This document shows, piece after piece, positions 28,231-37,289 of a stretch of 64,000 nucleotides of DNA (position 1 is the first letter of the stretch; each line of letters starts with the position of its first letter). The translations under genes and the position numbers were made by a program. The notes under the pieces are model-generated. The model was not told the origin of the DNA. It worked only from the letters and a program-made list of their open reading frames with translations, and made no database searches. The DNA comes from Paenarthrobacter nitroguajacolicus (GTDB lineage Bacteria; Actinomycetota; Actinomycetes; Actinomycetales; Micrococcaceae), in the NCBI RefSeq assembly GCF_007786235.1, contig NZ_VNFK01000003.1:62001-126000 (forward strand), given 5' to 3'.

Positions 28231-29203
28231 CAAGTTCAGCAAGCAATTCCCCGCCTTCGGTGACCACCAGCTCGCGGAATAGCCGGACGGCGTCCGGCTC
28301 GAAGCTTCGCTCGCGCCATGCGATGCCGATCTGCCGGAAGGCCAGCTCGGACTCGATGGCTACCTCCACCAAGCCAAGTTCAGCCTCCGGGAGAAACTGG
28401 CCCGTCCCTGAGCCGGGTCCTGCAGGAGGAAGGATGCTGAAGCCCAAGCCGGCGGAAACCAGGCCGCGCGCGGAGGTGGACTCCTGGACTTCAAAGGCTA
28501 TCCGCGGCCGAAATCCGGCTTCGCGCAGGAGCCCCTCCCCCAAGGCCCGCAGGCCCACCCCTTCAGGAAGGGTGATGTAGGGCTCGTGCCGTAATTCGGA
28601 GAGGTGGATGCTGGGCCGCCCGGCCAGGGGGTGACGGTAGTGGAGCACCACCCGCAGCGGTTCACGGTAGAGCGGAAGCGAACGGATGCCCCTGCCTTCC
28701 GGGGCGATCGGTGCGATCAGCGCGAAATCCATGTCACCGTTGGCCAGCTGCTTGAGGCAATCGTCCCGTGGTCCCTGCCAGAGGTCGAACACCGCATGCG
28801 GGTGGCGGCCGCGGAAAGCGCTGATGAGCAAAGGCAGCGTCGCTTCGCCAAAGGTGTGCTGGAATGAAACGCCGATGCGCCCCCGTACTACGTCCGATTC
28901 GTGACGCACCCTGTCCAGGCCTGCTTGGAAATCCTCCAAGGCTGCCTCTATGTAGGGCAGCAGGGTTCTTGCAGCTGGTGTCAGGCGGATGCCCCGGCCG
29001 TCGCGGATCAGCAGGTCCATCCCCACGATGGCACTGGCGCGAGCCACCGCCCGGCTGACAGTCGATTGGGGAACACCGAGGATCTCGGCCGTTTCGGTCA
29101 TGTGTTCCGTCCTGCCGAGTTCCGCGAGGACGGGTAGGAGCGGGAGCAGTTGGATGAGCTGGTGATGATCAGGTTCCACGGGGTTCCTTGCGTCCGAAAC
29201 CAT
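28205..29203 (-). CDS. LysR-family regulator (YnfL-like)
   Basis: This 332-residue protein has an N-terminal winged HTH (TETAEILGVPQSTVSRAVAR, about residues 36-55) and a periplasmic-binding-protein-like effector domain. It is divergent from an MFS exporter gene 75 bp away, as E. coli ynfL is from ynfM, so it most likely controls that exporter. The intergenic region holds ATGC/GCAT half-sites. Its 3' end overlaps the nitronate monooxygenase gene. Confidence 0.9.
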   Translation of the reverse strand: MVSDARNPVEPDHHQLIQLLPLLPVLAELGRTEHMTETAEILGVPQSTVSRAVARASAIVGMDLLIRDGRGIRLTPAARTLLPYIEAALEDFQAGLDRVRHESDVVRGRIGVSFQHTFGEATLPLLISAFRGRHPHAVFDLWQGPRDDCLKQLANGDMDFALIAPIAPEGRGIRSLPLYREPLRVVLHYRHPLAGRPSIHLSELRHEPYITLPEGVGLRALGEGLLREAGFRPRIAFEVQESTSARGLVSAGLGFSILPPAGPGSGTGQFLPEAELGLVEVAIESELAFRQIGIAWRERSFEPDAVRLFRELVVTEGGELLAELVRARAGTP

Positions 29204-29205
29204 TC

Positions 29206-29241
29206 ATGCGATTCTGCATCAATCGTACGCAACATATGCAT
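29206..29241. promoter_or_regulatory. Candidate LysR operator
   Basis: Between the divergent LysR and MFS genes lie ATGCGATTCTGCAT (29206-29219, ATGC-N6-GCAT) and, 14 bases on, the palindrome ATATGCAT (29234-29241). Repeated ATGC/GCAT half-sites on one side of the helix fit LysR-type binding. The first site is only 2 bases from the LysR start codon, which suggests autorepression. Confidence 0.4.
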
Positions 29242-29277
29242 TGGAATACGTAGTTGGCCGCGTCCTAATCTTGCCGG

Positions 29278-30501
29278 GTGAGTAAAGCTATCGTCATGGG
29301 CACCGCCGAAACGTGGGACGGACATGCCAAGGGATCCCGGGGCTACCGCCGTGTGCTCGCCGCCTTGGCGCTGGCCGGAGTGGCCACGTTCGCCCAGCTG
29401 TACTCAACGCAGGCGGTCCTCCCGCTCATGGCCACGGACCTCCGAATCACGGCCGCAGAAGCCGCCCTCAGCATCTCCCTCGCCACCGTTGGCCTCGCTG
29501 CCACAGTGCTGCCCTGGTCTTTCGTGGCCGACAGGATTGGTCGGGTGCGCGCCATGGCCATCGGCATCGCGGCAGCCACCCTGCTGGGCCTTCTGGTTCC
29601 CTTGGCCCCAACAGTTACTCTTCTGCTGGGCCTGCGGGCGCTGGAGGGCATGGCGCTGGGCGGCATCCCCGCCATCGCCATTGCCTACCTCAACGAGGAA
29701 GTCACCAAGATCCACACCGCCCTGGCAGCCGGCAGCTATGTTGCCGGAACCACCCTGGGCGGGCTCGCCGGCCGTTTGGTGGCCGGCCCGGTCGGTGAAC
29801 TGTGGGGCTGGCGGGCCGCTGCCTTGGCTGTCTCCCTGCTGGCAACCGCGGCCGCAGTCCTGTTCCTGGCGCTCATACCCAAGCAACGCCGTTTCAGTCC
29901 CTCCCCGGCCATTGGTTTCGGTGGAGCTCTGCGAACCTTGGGCGGCCATTCAAGAAACCCCAAGCTGTTGTCGCTGTACTTGCAGGCCTTCCTCCTCATG
30001 GGCGGCTTCGTCGCCGTCTACAACTACCTCGGCTTCAGGTTGCATGCCGAGCCGTTCGGCCTCCCTGCCACTCTGGTCAGCCTCATCTTCCTGGCGTACT
30101 TGTCAGGCACAGTGAGTTCCCGATGGGCCGCCGGGCTGACCACCAGGTTCGGGCGCCGGAATGTGCTGGTGGCAGGGATCGCCATCATGTCCGCAGGCTT
30201 GGCCTTGACGCTGGTTGAGAACCTGGCAGCAACATTGGCCGGACTCGTTATTTTCACCGGAGGATTTTTCGCGGCCCACAGCGTGGGATCAGGCTGGACA
30301 GGGGCCATCGCAACCACAGGGCGCGCCCAGGCAGCGTCGCTGTACAACCTGTCGTATTACTTGGGTTCCAGTGTCATCGGATGGGCTGGCGGACTCGCCT
30401 TTCAAGCTTTCGGTTGGCCTGCTTTGGCCTGGAGCGTCATCACGCTTGCCCTAACGACGGCGGTAGTCACCTTGATAGTGCACCGCCCGCCGCGCCACTG
30501 A
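29278..30501 (+). CDS. MFS efflux transporter (YnfM-like)
   Basis: This 407-residue 12-helix transporter resembles E. coli YnfM: ATFAQLYSTQAVLPLM in helix 1, the motif A-like VADRIGRVRAMAIG, and FTGGFFAAHSVGSGWTG with YLGSSVIGWAGG in the second half. It is probably a drug or sugar exporter. The GTG at 29278 starts the frame, with ATG at 29296 as alternative; neither has a clear ribosome site. The divergent LysR gene is its likely regulator. Confidence 0.9.
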   Translation: MSKAIVMGTAETWDGHAKGSRGYRRVLAALALAGVATFAQLYSTQAVLPLMATDLRITAAEAALSISLATVGLAATVLPWSFVADRIGRVRAMAIGIAAATLLGLLVPLAPTVTLLLGLRALEGMALGGIPAIAIAYLNEEVTKIHTALAAGSYVAGTTLGGLAGRLVAGPVGELWGWRAAALAVSLLATAAAVLFLALIPKQRRFSPSPAIGFGGALRTLGGHSRNPKLLSLYLQAFLLMGGFVAVYNYLGFRLHAEPFGLPATLVSLIFLAYLSGTVSSRWAAGLTTRFGRRNVLVAGIAIMSAGLALTLVENLAATLAGLVIFTGGFFAAHSVGSGWTGAIATTGRAQAASLYNLSYYLGSSVIGWAGGLAFQAFGWPALAWSVITLALTTAVVTLIVHRPPRH

Positions 30502-30538
30502 CGCTGATTCACGCCGGGCTGGTCCTACAATCGGAGGC

Positions 30539-31180
30539 ATGACACAGGTCGCGAAACCCCGGGAGCTGTCGTCACCGGAACGTTTGCAGGCGTTTACCGA
30601 TGCCGTGGTGGCGATTGCGTTGACTTTGCTCATCCTTCCGCTCATGGAGAGTGTGGGTGAGCTCGCGGACCATGACGGCACCACGTCGGAGTGGTTTGCC
30701 GAGGAGCAATACGCTCTCCTGGGTTTCGTCCTGAGCTTCGTCCTCATTGCAGTGTTTTGGGTGCACCACCACAAGCTTTTCCGCAGCGTCAAGCAGGTGG
30801 ACTCCGGTTTGCTGTGGTTGACCGTGGCGTGGATGTTCACCATTGTGTGGATGCCCGTGGCTACGTCCCTCTCCACCCAGATGGATCCTGACTGGGCCCA
30901 ACCCCTTGTCTACATTGGAACCTTGTTCGCCACCAGCTTGATGCTCCTGCTGGCTCGCATTTACCTACGGTCCCATCCGGACCTCCACGCCATGGATCCT
31001 GCCGAGACGAAATTCGGAATCCGGGCAGGTGTGGTCGTTGCCGGGCTCTTCCTGGCCGCCCTGGTTTTGGCACTCGTTATTCCGGGCGCCGGGAACCTTC
31101 CCTTGCTGCTAATGCTCCTGAGTGAGCCGCTCCAACGGCTGGACCGGCGAAGGTACCCCGGGACCCCCTCAAAAGGATAG
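30539..31180 (+). CDS. TMEM175-like (DUF1211) membrane channel protein
   Basis: This 213-residue protein begins with the family signature RLQAFTDAVVAIALTLLIL in helix 1, close to the RxxxFSDAV motif that lines the pore in bacterial TMEM175 potassium channels. Six hydrophobic segments are visible, fitting the single-repeat bacterial form. The serine of FSDA is threonine here. It sits alone on the plus strand after the MFS gene. K+ transport is inferred from family. Confidence 0.8.
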   Translation: MTQVAKPRELSSPERLQAFTDAVVAIALTLLILPLMESVGELADHDGTTSEWFAEEQYALLGFVLSFVLIAVFWVHHHKLFRSVKQVDSGLLWLTVAWMFTIVWMPVATSLSTQMDPDWAQPLVYIGTLFATSLMLLLARIYLRSHPDLHAMDPAETKFGIRAGVVVAGLFLAALVLALVIPGAGNLPLLLMLLSEPLQRLDRRRYPGTPSKG

Positions 31181-31234
31181 GCACCTGAAGAATTCACCGC
31201 ATAGGATGGATGCAAGGCAATTTCAGGAGGATCC

Positions 31235-31741
31235 GTGAGCAACCCCACGAAGAATGTTCGGTCGAGCACGGGCAGCGCTGAGCCGCTGGATGCGATCGAT
31301 GAGCGAATCCTCGCAGCGTTGGTGGACGACGCACGTATCTCCAACAAACAGTTGGCCGAACTCGTAGGAATCGCCCCCTCCACGGCCCTGATGCGGACCC
31401 GGGCGTTGTCTGAACGCGGGATCATCGAGGGCTTCGAGGCCGTCCTGAGCCTGCCGGCCATCGGCCGCTCCGTGCAGGCCCTCATTGCTGTCCGCCTCCG
31501 CGCCCACGACCGCGACCAGATCGACCGCTTTACCGCACGCGTCCCCAAGCTTCCTGCAGTGATCTCCACTTTCCACACCACAGGTTCCGTGGACTACCTG
31601 CTGCACATCGCCGTCGCCAACACTGACGACCTCCGCAACTGGCTCCTGGACAACCTCGCCACTGACCCAGTGGTGGGGCACACGGAGACCACCATGGTCT
31701 TCCAGCACATCCCGGGAAACCGCGGACCGCTCCCGGAGTAG
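31235..31741 (+). CDS. Lrp/AsnC-family regulator
   Basis: This 168-residue protein has the AsnC-type HTH (LDAIDERILAALVDDARIS, then KQLAELVGIAPSTALMRTR) and a C-terminal RAM domain (HTTGSVDYLLHIAV). The GTG start follows AGGAGG. A 20-residue polar tail precedes the HTH. Its ligand is presumably an amino acid. It is convergent with an MFS gene 30 bp away; which gene it controls is not clear. Confidence 0.92.
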   Translation: MSNPTKNVRSSTGSAEPLDAIDERILAALVDDARISNKQLAELVGIAPSTALMRTRALSERGIIEGFEAVLSLPAIGRSVQALIAVRLRAHDRDQIDRFTARVPKLPAVISTFHTTGSVDYLLHIAVANTDDLRNWLLDNLATDPVVGHTETTMVFQHIPGNRGPLPE

Positions 31742-31770
31742 GCAATGGCCTGGGTTCAGGCCAGGGGTCG

Positions 31771-33012
31771 TCAGTCGCGCAACGCGCTCCGCAGTGAAAT
31801 GCCCGCCAGCGTCAGCGCGGCCGCACCGCACACAACGGTGAAGGCCACGACGGCGGTCTGCAGGCCCAGTGCCGAAACAGCCATTCCCAGCCCGACCACC
31901 GGAACGGCGCTGCCCAGATACGTGATCACGTAAACGGTGCTGATGACTTGCGCGTGGCGGGCAGCTTCAACCTTGCCGGCAACTTCGTTGAAGACCTGAC
32001 GGAAGGCCAGTCCTTGGCCCACTCCTGCCGTAATGCTCGCAGCAACCAAAAGCCAGGGGCTGGACCAGGCAGCGGCCGCACCCACAAGGACCACGGAAAC
32101 GCCAAGCACCGCAAGTGCTGCAGGGACAACAAAGCGCCCACGGGCTCCCAGGAGCTGGCTGAGCGCTGACGCACCCAATGTTATGCCGGCCAGTACACCG
32201 ATCAGGGGCCTCGAATCGGCATGGACAACGCTGGCGAAGTAGCCCGGTGCCAAGGACAAGCAGAAACCGAACACAGCGAAGCTCAGGAACCCGGTGGCCG
32301 CCGCCATCCAAAATGCTCCACGTGCGTCGCTGGAGATGGACGGCTTCCTCGGGGCAAGGACTTTGAGCGGCCTGGGCCCGTCTGCCGGCGCAATGGCCGG
32401 CCTGGCTTTCAACAGCCACAAAGGAATGAGTGCAGCAAGCAGCACCGCGGAGTGAACGAGGTACGGCGTGCGCGTGGGGTCTGGTAACAGCGACAGGAGC
32501 CCCCCGATGGCCGGACCTGCAGCAACGCCTCCCGCGGAGGAGAGCAGCGTAAAGCGGGAGGCCCAGTCAGGCCGCTGTGGCAGGAGTTCACGCAATGCCG
32601 CGGCGCTGGCTCCTGTAGCGAGTCCGACTGCTACGCCTTGGAGCGCCCGGCCCAGGGACAACGCGGCCAGAGTGTCGGCGTTGGCAAAGATCAGGCCTCC
32701 CGCCAGTCCCACGATGACGGCCAGCACCAACGCGGCGCGCCGCCCGATGTGATCGGACCAATGCCCTGCCACCATCAACACCGCCACCAGCGCCACGACG
32801 TAACTGGAGAAGGCCACCGTCACGTCCAACGACGACATCCCCAGCCGGGCCTGGAGCAAGGGATACAAGGGGGTGGCCAGGTTTGCGCCGACCAGCAGCG
32901 TAAATATCACGACGCCGGTCAGGACAAGCCTGGCCGTTGTGGAGGCATCCCATCCCCATCGTTCGGCGGTGGCCGGACGCATGCGGAGTTCGCTCAAGAC
33001 AGTCATTTCCAT
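31771..33012 (-). CDS. MFS exporter
   Basis: This 413-residue, 12-helix major facilitator has a motif A copy GHWSDHIGRRAALVL between helices 2 and 3. It resembles bacterial multidrug or metabolite exporters. It lies between two Lrp/AsnC genes, and the one divergent from it (33.2 kb) probably regulates it, as in Lrp-controlled amino-acid exporters. The substrate is unknown. Confidence 0.88.
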   Translation of the reverse strand: MEMTVLSELRMRPATAERWGWDASTTARLVLTGVVIFTLLVGANLATPLYPLLQARLGMSSLDVTVAFSSYVVALVAVLMVAGHWSDHIGRRAALVLAVIVGLAGGLIFANADTLAALSLGRALQGVAVGLATGASAAALRELLPQRPDWASRFTLLSSAGGVAAGPAIGGLLSLLPDPTRTPYLVHSAVLLAALIPLWLLKARPAIAPADGPRPLKVLAPRKPSISSDARGAFWMAAATGFLSFAVFGFCLSLAPGYFASVVHADSRPLIGVLAGITLGASALSQLLGARGRFVVPAALAVLGVSVVLVGAAAAWSSPWLLVAASITAGVGQGLAFRQVFNEVAGKVEAARHAQVISTVYVITYLGSAVPVVGLGMAVSALGLQTAVVAFTVVCGAAALTLAGISLRSALRD

Positions 33013-33126
33013 GCCTTCGGACTCGGTGGCTGCCTGACGCGTCCTTGTGGGGGCCGAGAGCAGCTAAGTATTGATGGCAATAGAATGCAGTAACCCTGCG
33101 CTCAAAGGGCGCCGGAAATGCAAAGA

Positions 33127-33143
33127 TTGAGCAAAATACTCAA
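33127..33143. promoter_or_regulatory. Candidate Lrp/AsnC operator
   Basis: A 17-bp perfect dyad TTGAG-N7-CTCAA with an AT-rich centre lies between the divergent MFS and Lrp genes. Its size and AT-rich middle fit sites bound by Lrp/AsnC proteins. It could repress both promoters. Confidence 0.55.
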
Positions 33144-33176
33144 ACTAGTGCAAGCCAAGTGAGCTGGAGTGAACAT

Positions 33177-33692
33177 TTGAACACCCTCGACCCCATGGAC
33201 ACCAAAATCCTCCTTGAACTCATCAAGGATCCGCGCATCCAGATCGCCGAACTGAGCGATGCGCTGGGCATAGCGCGCAACACAGCCCAAAGCCGGGTCA
33301 AGCGCCTGCTCCGTTCCGGTGTGCTGCAGGCAGCCGGTCGGGAAGTCGACCTGGAAAAGGTGGGGTACGACGTCGTCGCTTTCGTGACCATCGAGGTCAC
33401 CCACCGGGAACTCGACGGCGTCATCGGCGCCTTGCGCCTGATTCCCCAGGTCCTGGAAGTCCACGAAATCTCCGGTCGCGGGGATTTGTGGTGCCGGGTG
33501 GTGGCAACGGACACCCACAATCTGCAGTCCGCTTTACGTTCCGTCCTCCGAACAAAAGGCGTCATCCGGACGGAGACAGTGTTGGCTCTGCACACCCATA
33601 TTCCCTATCGGACCGAACCCCTCATCGGGAGGATGGCTACAGCTCCAACACGGTCCAGCCAGGAGCGCCAGAGCGCTGAGCCCAGGGCCTGA
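33177..33692 (+). CDS. Lrp/AsnC-family regulator, divergent from MFS gene
   Basis: This 171-residue regulator has the HTH LDPMDTKILLELIKDPRIQI, then AELSDALGIARNTAQSRVKRL, and a RAM domain. TTG at 33177 is chosen because GGAG lies 7 bases upstream and the protein then begins NTLDPMDTKIL, as in relatives; GTG at 33159 is the alternative. The palindrome at 33127-33143 lies in its promoter region. The C-terminal 20 residues are polar and not conserved. Confidence 0.9.
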   Translation: MNTLDPMDTKILLELIKDPRIQIAELSDALGIARNTAQSRVKRLLRSGVLQAAGREVDLEKVGYDVVAFVTIEVTHRELDGVIGALRLIPQVLEVHEISGRGDLWCRVVATDTHNLQSALRSVLRTKGVIRTETVLALHTHIPYRTEPLIGRMATAPTRSSQERQSAEPRA

Positions 33693-33711
33693 ACGGACTA
33701 GGATTCTAGGC

Positions 33712-34137
33712 ATGGATTGGCTCTCACACATCTCCCAGATCAACTGGCTCGCCGTACTTCTGGCCTTCGTTTCAAGCATGGTGATCGGATTCATCTGGTA
33801 CATGCCGGCAGTCCTGGGGCGCAGGTGGATGCAGGCCATCGGCAAGACCGAGGACGATCTCAAGAACATCGAGGGCGGCGCGGGAATTTGGGTGCCCATG
33901 ATGCTGGCAGCGGCCGTCACCAGTCTTCTCCTGGCCATCCTCATCAGTGCGCTGGACCTGAACACCTTCCTGGCCGGCGGCTTCTTCGCCTTGGTACTGG
34001 CCATTGTTTTCCGTGCCGGAGGCCATGTCATCCACAACGGCTTCGCCGGCCGCCCGTCCGCAGTAACGGTTATCGATTCCGGCCATGACATTGTGGCCAT
34101 GACGATCGCGGGCGCGATCATCGGAGCCATGCAGTAG
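33712..34137 (+). CDS. DUF1761 family membrane protein
   Basis: This 141-residue protein has four hydrophobic helices. The N-terminal NWLAVLLAFVSSMVIGFIWYMPAVLG, with a short loop holding GRRWMQAIG, is typical of DUF1761, a family of unknown function. It lies 19 bp after the Lrp gene and 10 bp before corA, so the three may share a transcript. Confidence 0.75.
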   Translation: MDWLSHISQINWLAVLLAFVSSMVIGFIWYMPAVLGRRWMQAIGKTEDDLKNIEGGAGIWVPMMLAAAVTSLLLAILISALDLNTFLAGGFFALVLAIVFRAGGHVIHNGFAGRPSAVTVIDSGHDIVAMTIAGAIIGAMQ

Positions 34138-34147
34138 CGTTCAACCA

Positions 34148-35143
34148 GTGACCATTATCGACAACGCCGTATACGTAGACGGCGTACGCACTGCAACCCC
34201 GCATAGCCTTGAGCAAACGTTCGAAACCCTGGCGGAACACGGCGGCATGGCATGGATCGGGCTTTATCGCCCCACCAAAGACGAGATGGCCGCCGTCGCC
34301 CAGGAATTCGGGCTCCACGAACTCGCCGTGGAGGACGCCGTCTCTGCGCACCAACGGCCCAAGCTCGAGCGGTACGACCACAACTTGTTCACCGTCCTGC
34401 GCCCGGCCAGATACCTTGACGACACCGAGACAGTTGAGTTCGGCGAACTGCACATCTTCACGGGGCCCAACTTCGTGGTGACCATCCGGCATGCCGAAAC
34501 CGGTGGAGTAGCCCGGGTCCGCCATCGGCTTGAGACGCGTCCGGACCTTCTCTGCCATGGGCCTGAAGCCGTGCTCTACGCGCTCCTGGACCAAGTGGTG
34601 GATGACTATGCGCCCGTGGTGGCTGGCCTTGAGAACGACATCGACGAGATCGAGGACCAGCTCTTCAGCGGCGACAGCGCCGTCTCGCGCCGAATTTACG
34701 AGCTCGCCCGTGAAGTGATCCAGTTCCAGCGGGCCATTCAACCGCTCCCGGACATGATGGCGCTTCTGGAAAAGGGATTCGAAAAGTATGGCGTGGATAT
34801 TGAATTGCAGCGCTCCCTCCGTGATGTTGAGGACCACGTTCAGCGGGTCATCTCCCGTGTGAACTCGTTCCGGGACCTCCTTCAGAACGCGCTCACCCTG
34901 GATGGAACACTGACCGCCAACCGGCAAAACGAGGCCAGCGCAGCCCAGAACGAGCAGGTCAAGAAGATCTCATCATGGGCGGCAATACTCTTTGCACCGT
35001 CCTTCGTAGCGGGCGTCTACGGGATGAACTTCGACCATATGCCGGAGCTGCACTGGGACTTCGGATACCCGCTGGCGGTGGGACTCATGTTCGGTGCCGC
35101 CTTGCTGATGTACCTTATCTTCAAAAGAAAAGGCTGGTTGTGA
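34148..35143 (+). CDS. corA: CorA-family Mg2+/Co2+ transporter
   Basis: This 331-residue protein has the large cytoplasmic N-terminal domain with long helices and two C-terminal membrane helices. The diagnostic YGMN pore motif (GMN at residues 292-294) is followed by FDHMPEL in the loop. The start is GTG. Its last codons overlap the zapE start as GTGA, so zapE is translationally coupled. Confidence 0.95.
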   Translation: MTIIDNAVYVDGVRTATPHSLEQTFETLAEHGGMAWIGLYRPTKDEMAAVAQEFGLHELAVEDAVSAHQRPKLERYDHNLFTVLRPARYLDDTETVEFGELHIFTGPNFVVTIRHAETGGVARVRHRLETRPDLLCHGPEAVLYALLDQVVDDYAPVVAGLENDIDEIEDQLFSGDSAVSRRIYELAREVIQFQRAIQPLPDMMALLEKGFEKYGVDIELQRSLRDVEDHVQRVISRVNSFRDLLQNALTLDGTLTANRQNEASAAQNEQVKKISSWAAILFAPSFVAGVYGMNFDHMPELHWDFGYPLAVGLMFGAALLMYLIFKRKGWL

Positions 35144-36291
35144 CGCCTGCCTTGGTGCCGGGATCCCGCTCAGCGAAGGATGCCGCCAGGGCTTTCACCG
35201 AAGGTATGGCGCTAGACGCCGCACGGTCGGGTTTCGAACTTGAGCCCAGCCAGCGCCAAGCAGCCGAGCGGTTGGCGGTGTTTGGCGCCCAGGTGACCGG
35301 CCGGCGTCGAACGCTTTCCCGAAAGTCGCCACGAAGCCTCTACCTCCATGGGCCGGTGGGACGCGGCAAGACGTGGCTCATGGACAGTTTTTACGCGAGG
35401 CTGCAGGTACGGAAGCGCCGAGTACACTTCCATGACTTTTTCCGCGGACTGCACGCGGGAACCCACAACGTCGATGCCGGCAACGGAACTGCCATCCAGC
35501 AGTCCGTGGACGCCCTGTTGGCGGAAATCGATGTGCTGTTCTTTGACGAGTTCCACGTCCATGACGTGGGAGACGGCATGTTCATTTCCCGCCTGCTGCG
35601 GACGGCCGCGCAACGCCGCATACCCTTGGTAGTGACCTCGAACTACGCTCCGGACGAGTTGCTGCCCAATCCCCTCTGGCACGATCACTTTGTGCCCACC
35701 ATCGAGGCCATCAAGGAGATGATGGACATCGTCGAGATCAATGGCGCTTCCGACTTCCGTAGGTTTCCCGCCGGCGGATCTGCCCCCGTGCCCGGGCCGG
35801 AAGGGTTCCGCGCAGGCCGCATCATCGCCCCTGGGACGCCACGCCAGCTTGGACGGCTGGGGCTCTTCACGCCGTCCCCGTTACAGAGCCGGGTGCTGAC
35901 GCCCACCACACAGCCGATCGTGGTCAGGAACTCGGATCCGGATCTCCTATGGGTGGGTTTTGAGGAGTTGTGCGGCGGTCTGACGTCTACGTCTGACTTC
36001 CTGGCATTGGCTGAACGCTACGCAACGTGGGTAATCGACCAAGTCCCCTCGCCGGCTGGTGCCGGCCCGGACTCAGCGCCGGTCTGGCAGCGGTTCAGCA
36101 ACGTGGTGGACGTCCTCCACGATCAAGACATCACGCTCTTCCTCATCGGTAAAGGCCCCTTGGACTGGGACGTGGCAGCCCCTGGAAGTGCCCTGCCCGT
36201 GGATCTGGCGCGCATCGCAAGTCGTTTGTCCTTGCTGGGCCGCTCCGACATTGACGAGGCCCTGGCACAAGAAGAGGCCGCCGGAAGCTGA
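35140..36291 (+). CDS. zapE: AFG1/ZapE-type cell-division ATPase
   Basis: ZapE is an AFG1-family ATPase linked to Z-ring constriction under stress. This 383-residue protein has Walker A GPVGRGKT at residues 71-78 and Walker B FFDEF at 134-138, then TSNYAPDELLPNPLWHDHF, a family hallmark. The GTG at 35140 overlaps the corA stop by 4 bp and replaces a longer frame that runs through corA. The TGA stop forms the loop of a perfect 15-bp hairpin. Confidence 0.93.
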   Translation: MTPALVPGSRSAKDAARAFTEGMALDAARSGFELEPSQRQAAERLAVFGAQVTGRRRTLSRKSPRSLYLHGPVGRGKTWLMDSFYARLQVRKRRVHFHDFFRGLHAGTHNVDAGNGTAIQQSVDALLAEIDVLFFDEFHVHDVGDGMFISRLLRTAAQRRIPLVVTSNYAPDELLPNPLWHDHFVPTIEAIKEMMDIVEINGASDFRRFPAGGSAPVPGPEGFRAGRIIAPGTPRQLGRLGLFTPSPLQSRVLTPTTQPIVVRNSDPDLLWVGFEELCGGLTSTSDFLALAERYATWVIDQVPSPAGAGPDSAPVWQRFSNVVDVLHDQDITLFLIGKGPLDWDVAAPGSALPVDLARIASRLSLLGRSDIDEALAQEEAAGS

Positions 36292-36306
36292 GCTTCCGGC
36301 GGCCTC
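36274..36306. terminator. Hairpin terminator enclosing the zapE stop codon
   Basis: GAGGCCGCCGGAAGC and its exact complement flank a 3-base loop that is the zapE TGA stop codon. It lies between zapE and the convergent ferritin gene, and no other terminator is seen there. The 5' arm is coding sequence. Confidence 0.75.
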
Positions 36307-36332
36307 TGTGCCTGCTTGGGCTGAGCTTGGCG

Positions 36333-36863
36333 CTAGATCACGCCGCCGGCCGCGGACGGAGCGCCTGCGTCATGTCCCCCGTCGCCGACGGTCTCGCGAG
36401 CGATGTAGTTCTCGATGTCGAAGAGGTTCTCGGCACGTTCGGTAATGTTCAGCAGCGTGGTCATGGAAGCGACCTCTTCAACCTGTTCCTTCAGGAACCA
36501 CAGCATGAACTGCTCACCCAGGGCGTCGCCCTCGGCACGGGCAACGCGGAACATCTCTTCGATGTTGCGGGTGACTTCCTTCTCCTGCTCCAAAGCCAAT
36601 GCGATGGGCTCCTTGGCGTTGGAGAAATTGTTGCGAACAGGGGCTATGCCCGGGATCTCAACGTGCACGTTACGGTCCAGCATGTACTGAACCATCATCA
36701 TGGCGTGGTTGCGCTCTTCAAGGGACTGCCGGTAGAAGTGACGAGCCAACTGCGGCAGGTCTTCACCATCAAAATACACAGCCACTGCGATGTATTGCTG
36801 GGAGGCAGCAAACTCGTTGGCGACCTGGGCGGACAACAGCTCATTGAATGTCTTCTTAGCCAT
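36333..36863 (-). CDS. Ferritin
   Basis: This 176-residue four-helix protein stores iron. Ferroxidase ligands fit the non-haem ferritin pattern: Glu17, Glu50 and His53 (LEERNHA), then FLKEQVEE in helix D. A C-terminal Gly/Ala-rich tail of about 18 residues is similar in position to that of mycobacterial BfrB. It stands alone with its own promoter upstream; no iron box was identified with certainty. Confidence 0.94.
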   Translation of the reverse strand: MAKKTFNELLSAQVANEFAASQQYIAVAVYFDGEDLPQLARHFYRQSLEERNHAMMMVQYMLDRNVHVEIPGIAPVRNNFSNAKEPIALALEQEKEVTRNIEEMFRVARAEGDALGEQFMLWFLKEQVEEVASMTTLLNITERAENLFDIENYIARETVGDGGHDAGAPSAAGGVI

Positions 36864-36917
36864 GGCACGATCCTACAGCCGGGCGGGGGCACTCCTGACC
36901 GTGAAGTTCGCCACTCC

Positions 36918-37289
36918 TCAGGGCAGCAACGCGGCGGTCCACACACCACCCGCAGCGGCGAGGACGCTGGCCGCCATGGTCCCCAATCCGTTGACCAGCG
37001 CCACGCGCGTCCGGCCACTTTGCACCAGGCGGATCGTCTCCAGGCTGGCCGTGCTGAACGTGGTGTAGCCGCCGAGGAACCCTGTCCCCACGATCAACAG
37101 CAGGGACTCCGGCGCCTGCCCCCGCATCACCAGACCGGCCAGGAAGCCGAGCACCAAAGAGCCGGTTACGTTGATCAGGATGGTGCCCCATGGAAGGGCG
37201 GTCTTCACACGGGCCCGGATCAGCCCATCCACGATGAACCGAACAGCTGCGCCGACGCCTCCGGCGAGCGCGAGGAGGAAGACCGTCAC
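36918..37289 (-). CDS. crcB: CrcB/Fluc fluoride channel, second of pair
   Basis: This 123-residue, four-helix protein exports fluoride. It has GGVGAAVRF at the start, then TILINVTGSLVLGF and GTGFLGGYTTFSTASLE. The GTG at 37289 overlaps the stop of the first crcB by 4 bp (GTGA). The paired arrangement fits Fluc channels built from two different subunits. No fluoride riboswitch is visible. Confidence 0.93.
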   Translation of the reverse strand: MTVFLLALAGGVGAAVRFIVDGLIRARVKTALPWGTILINVTGSLVLGFLAGLVMRGQAPESLLLIVGTGFLGGYTTFSTASLETIRLVQSGRTRVALVNGLGTMAASVLAAAGGVWTAALLP

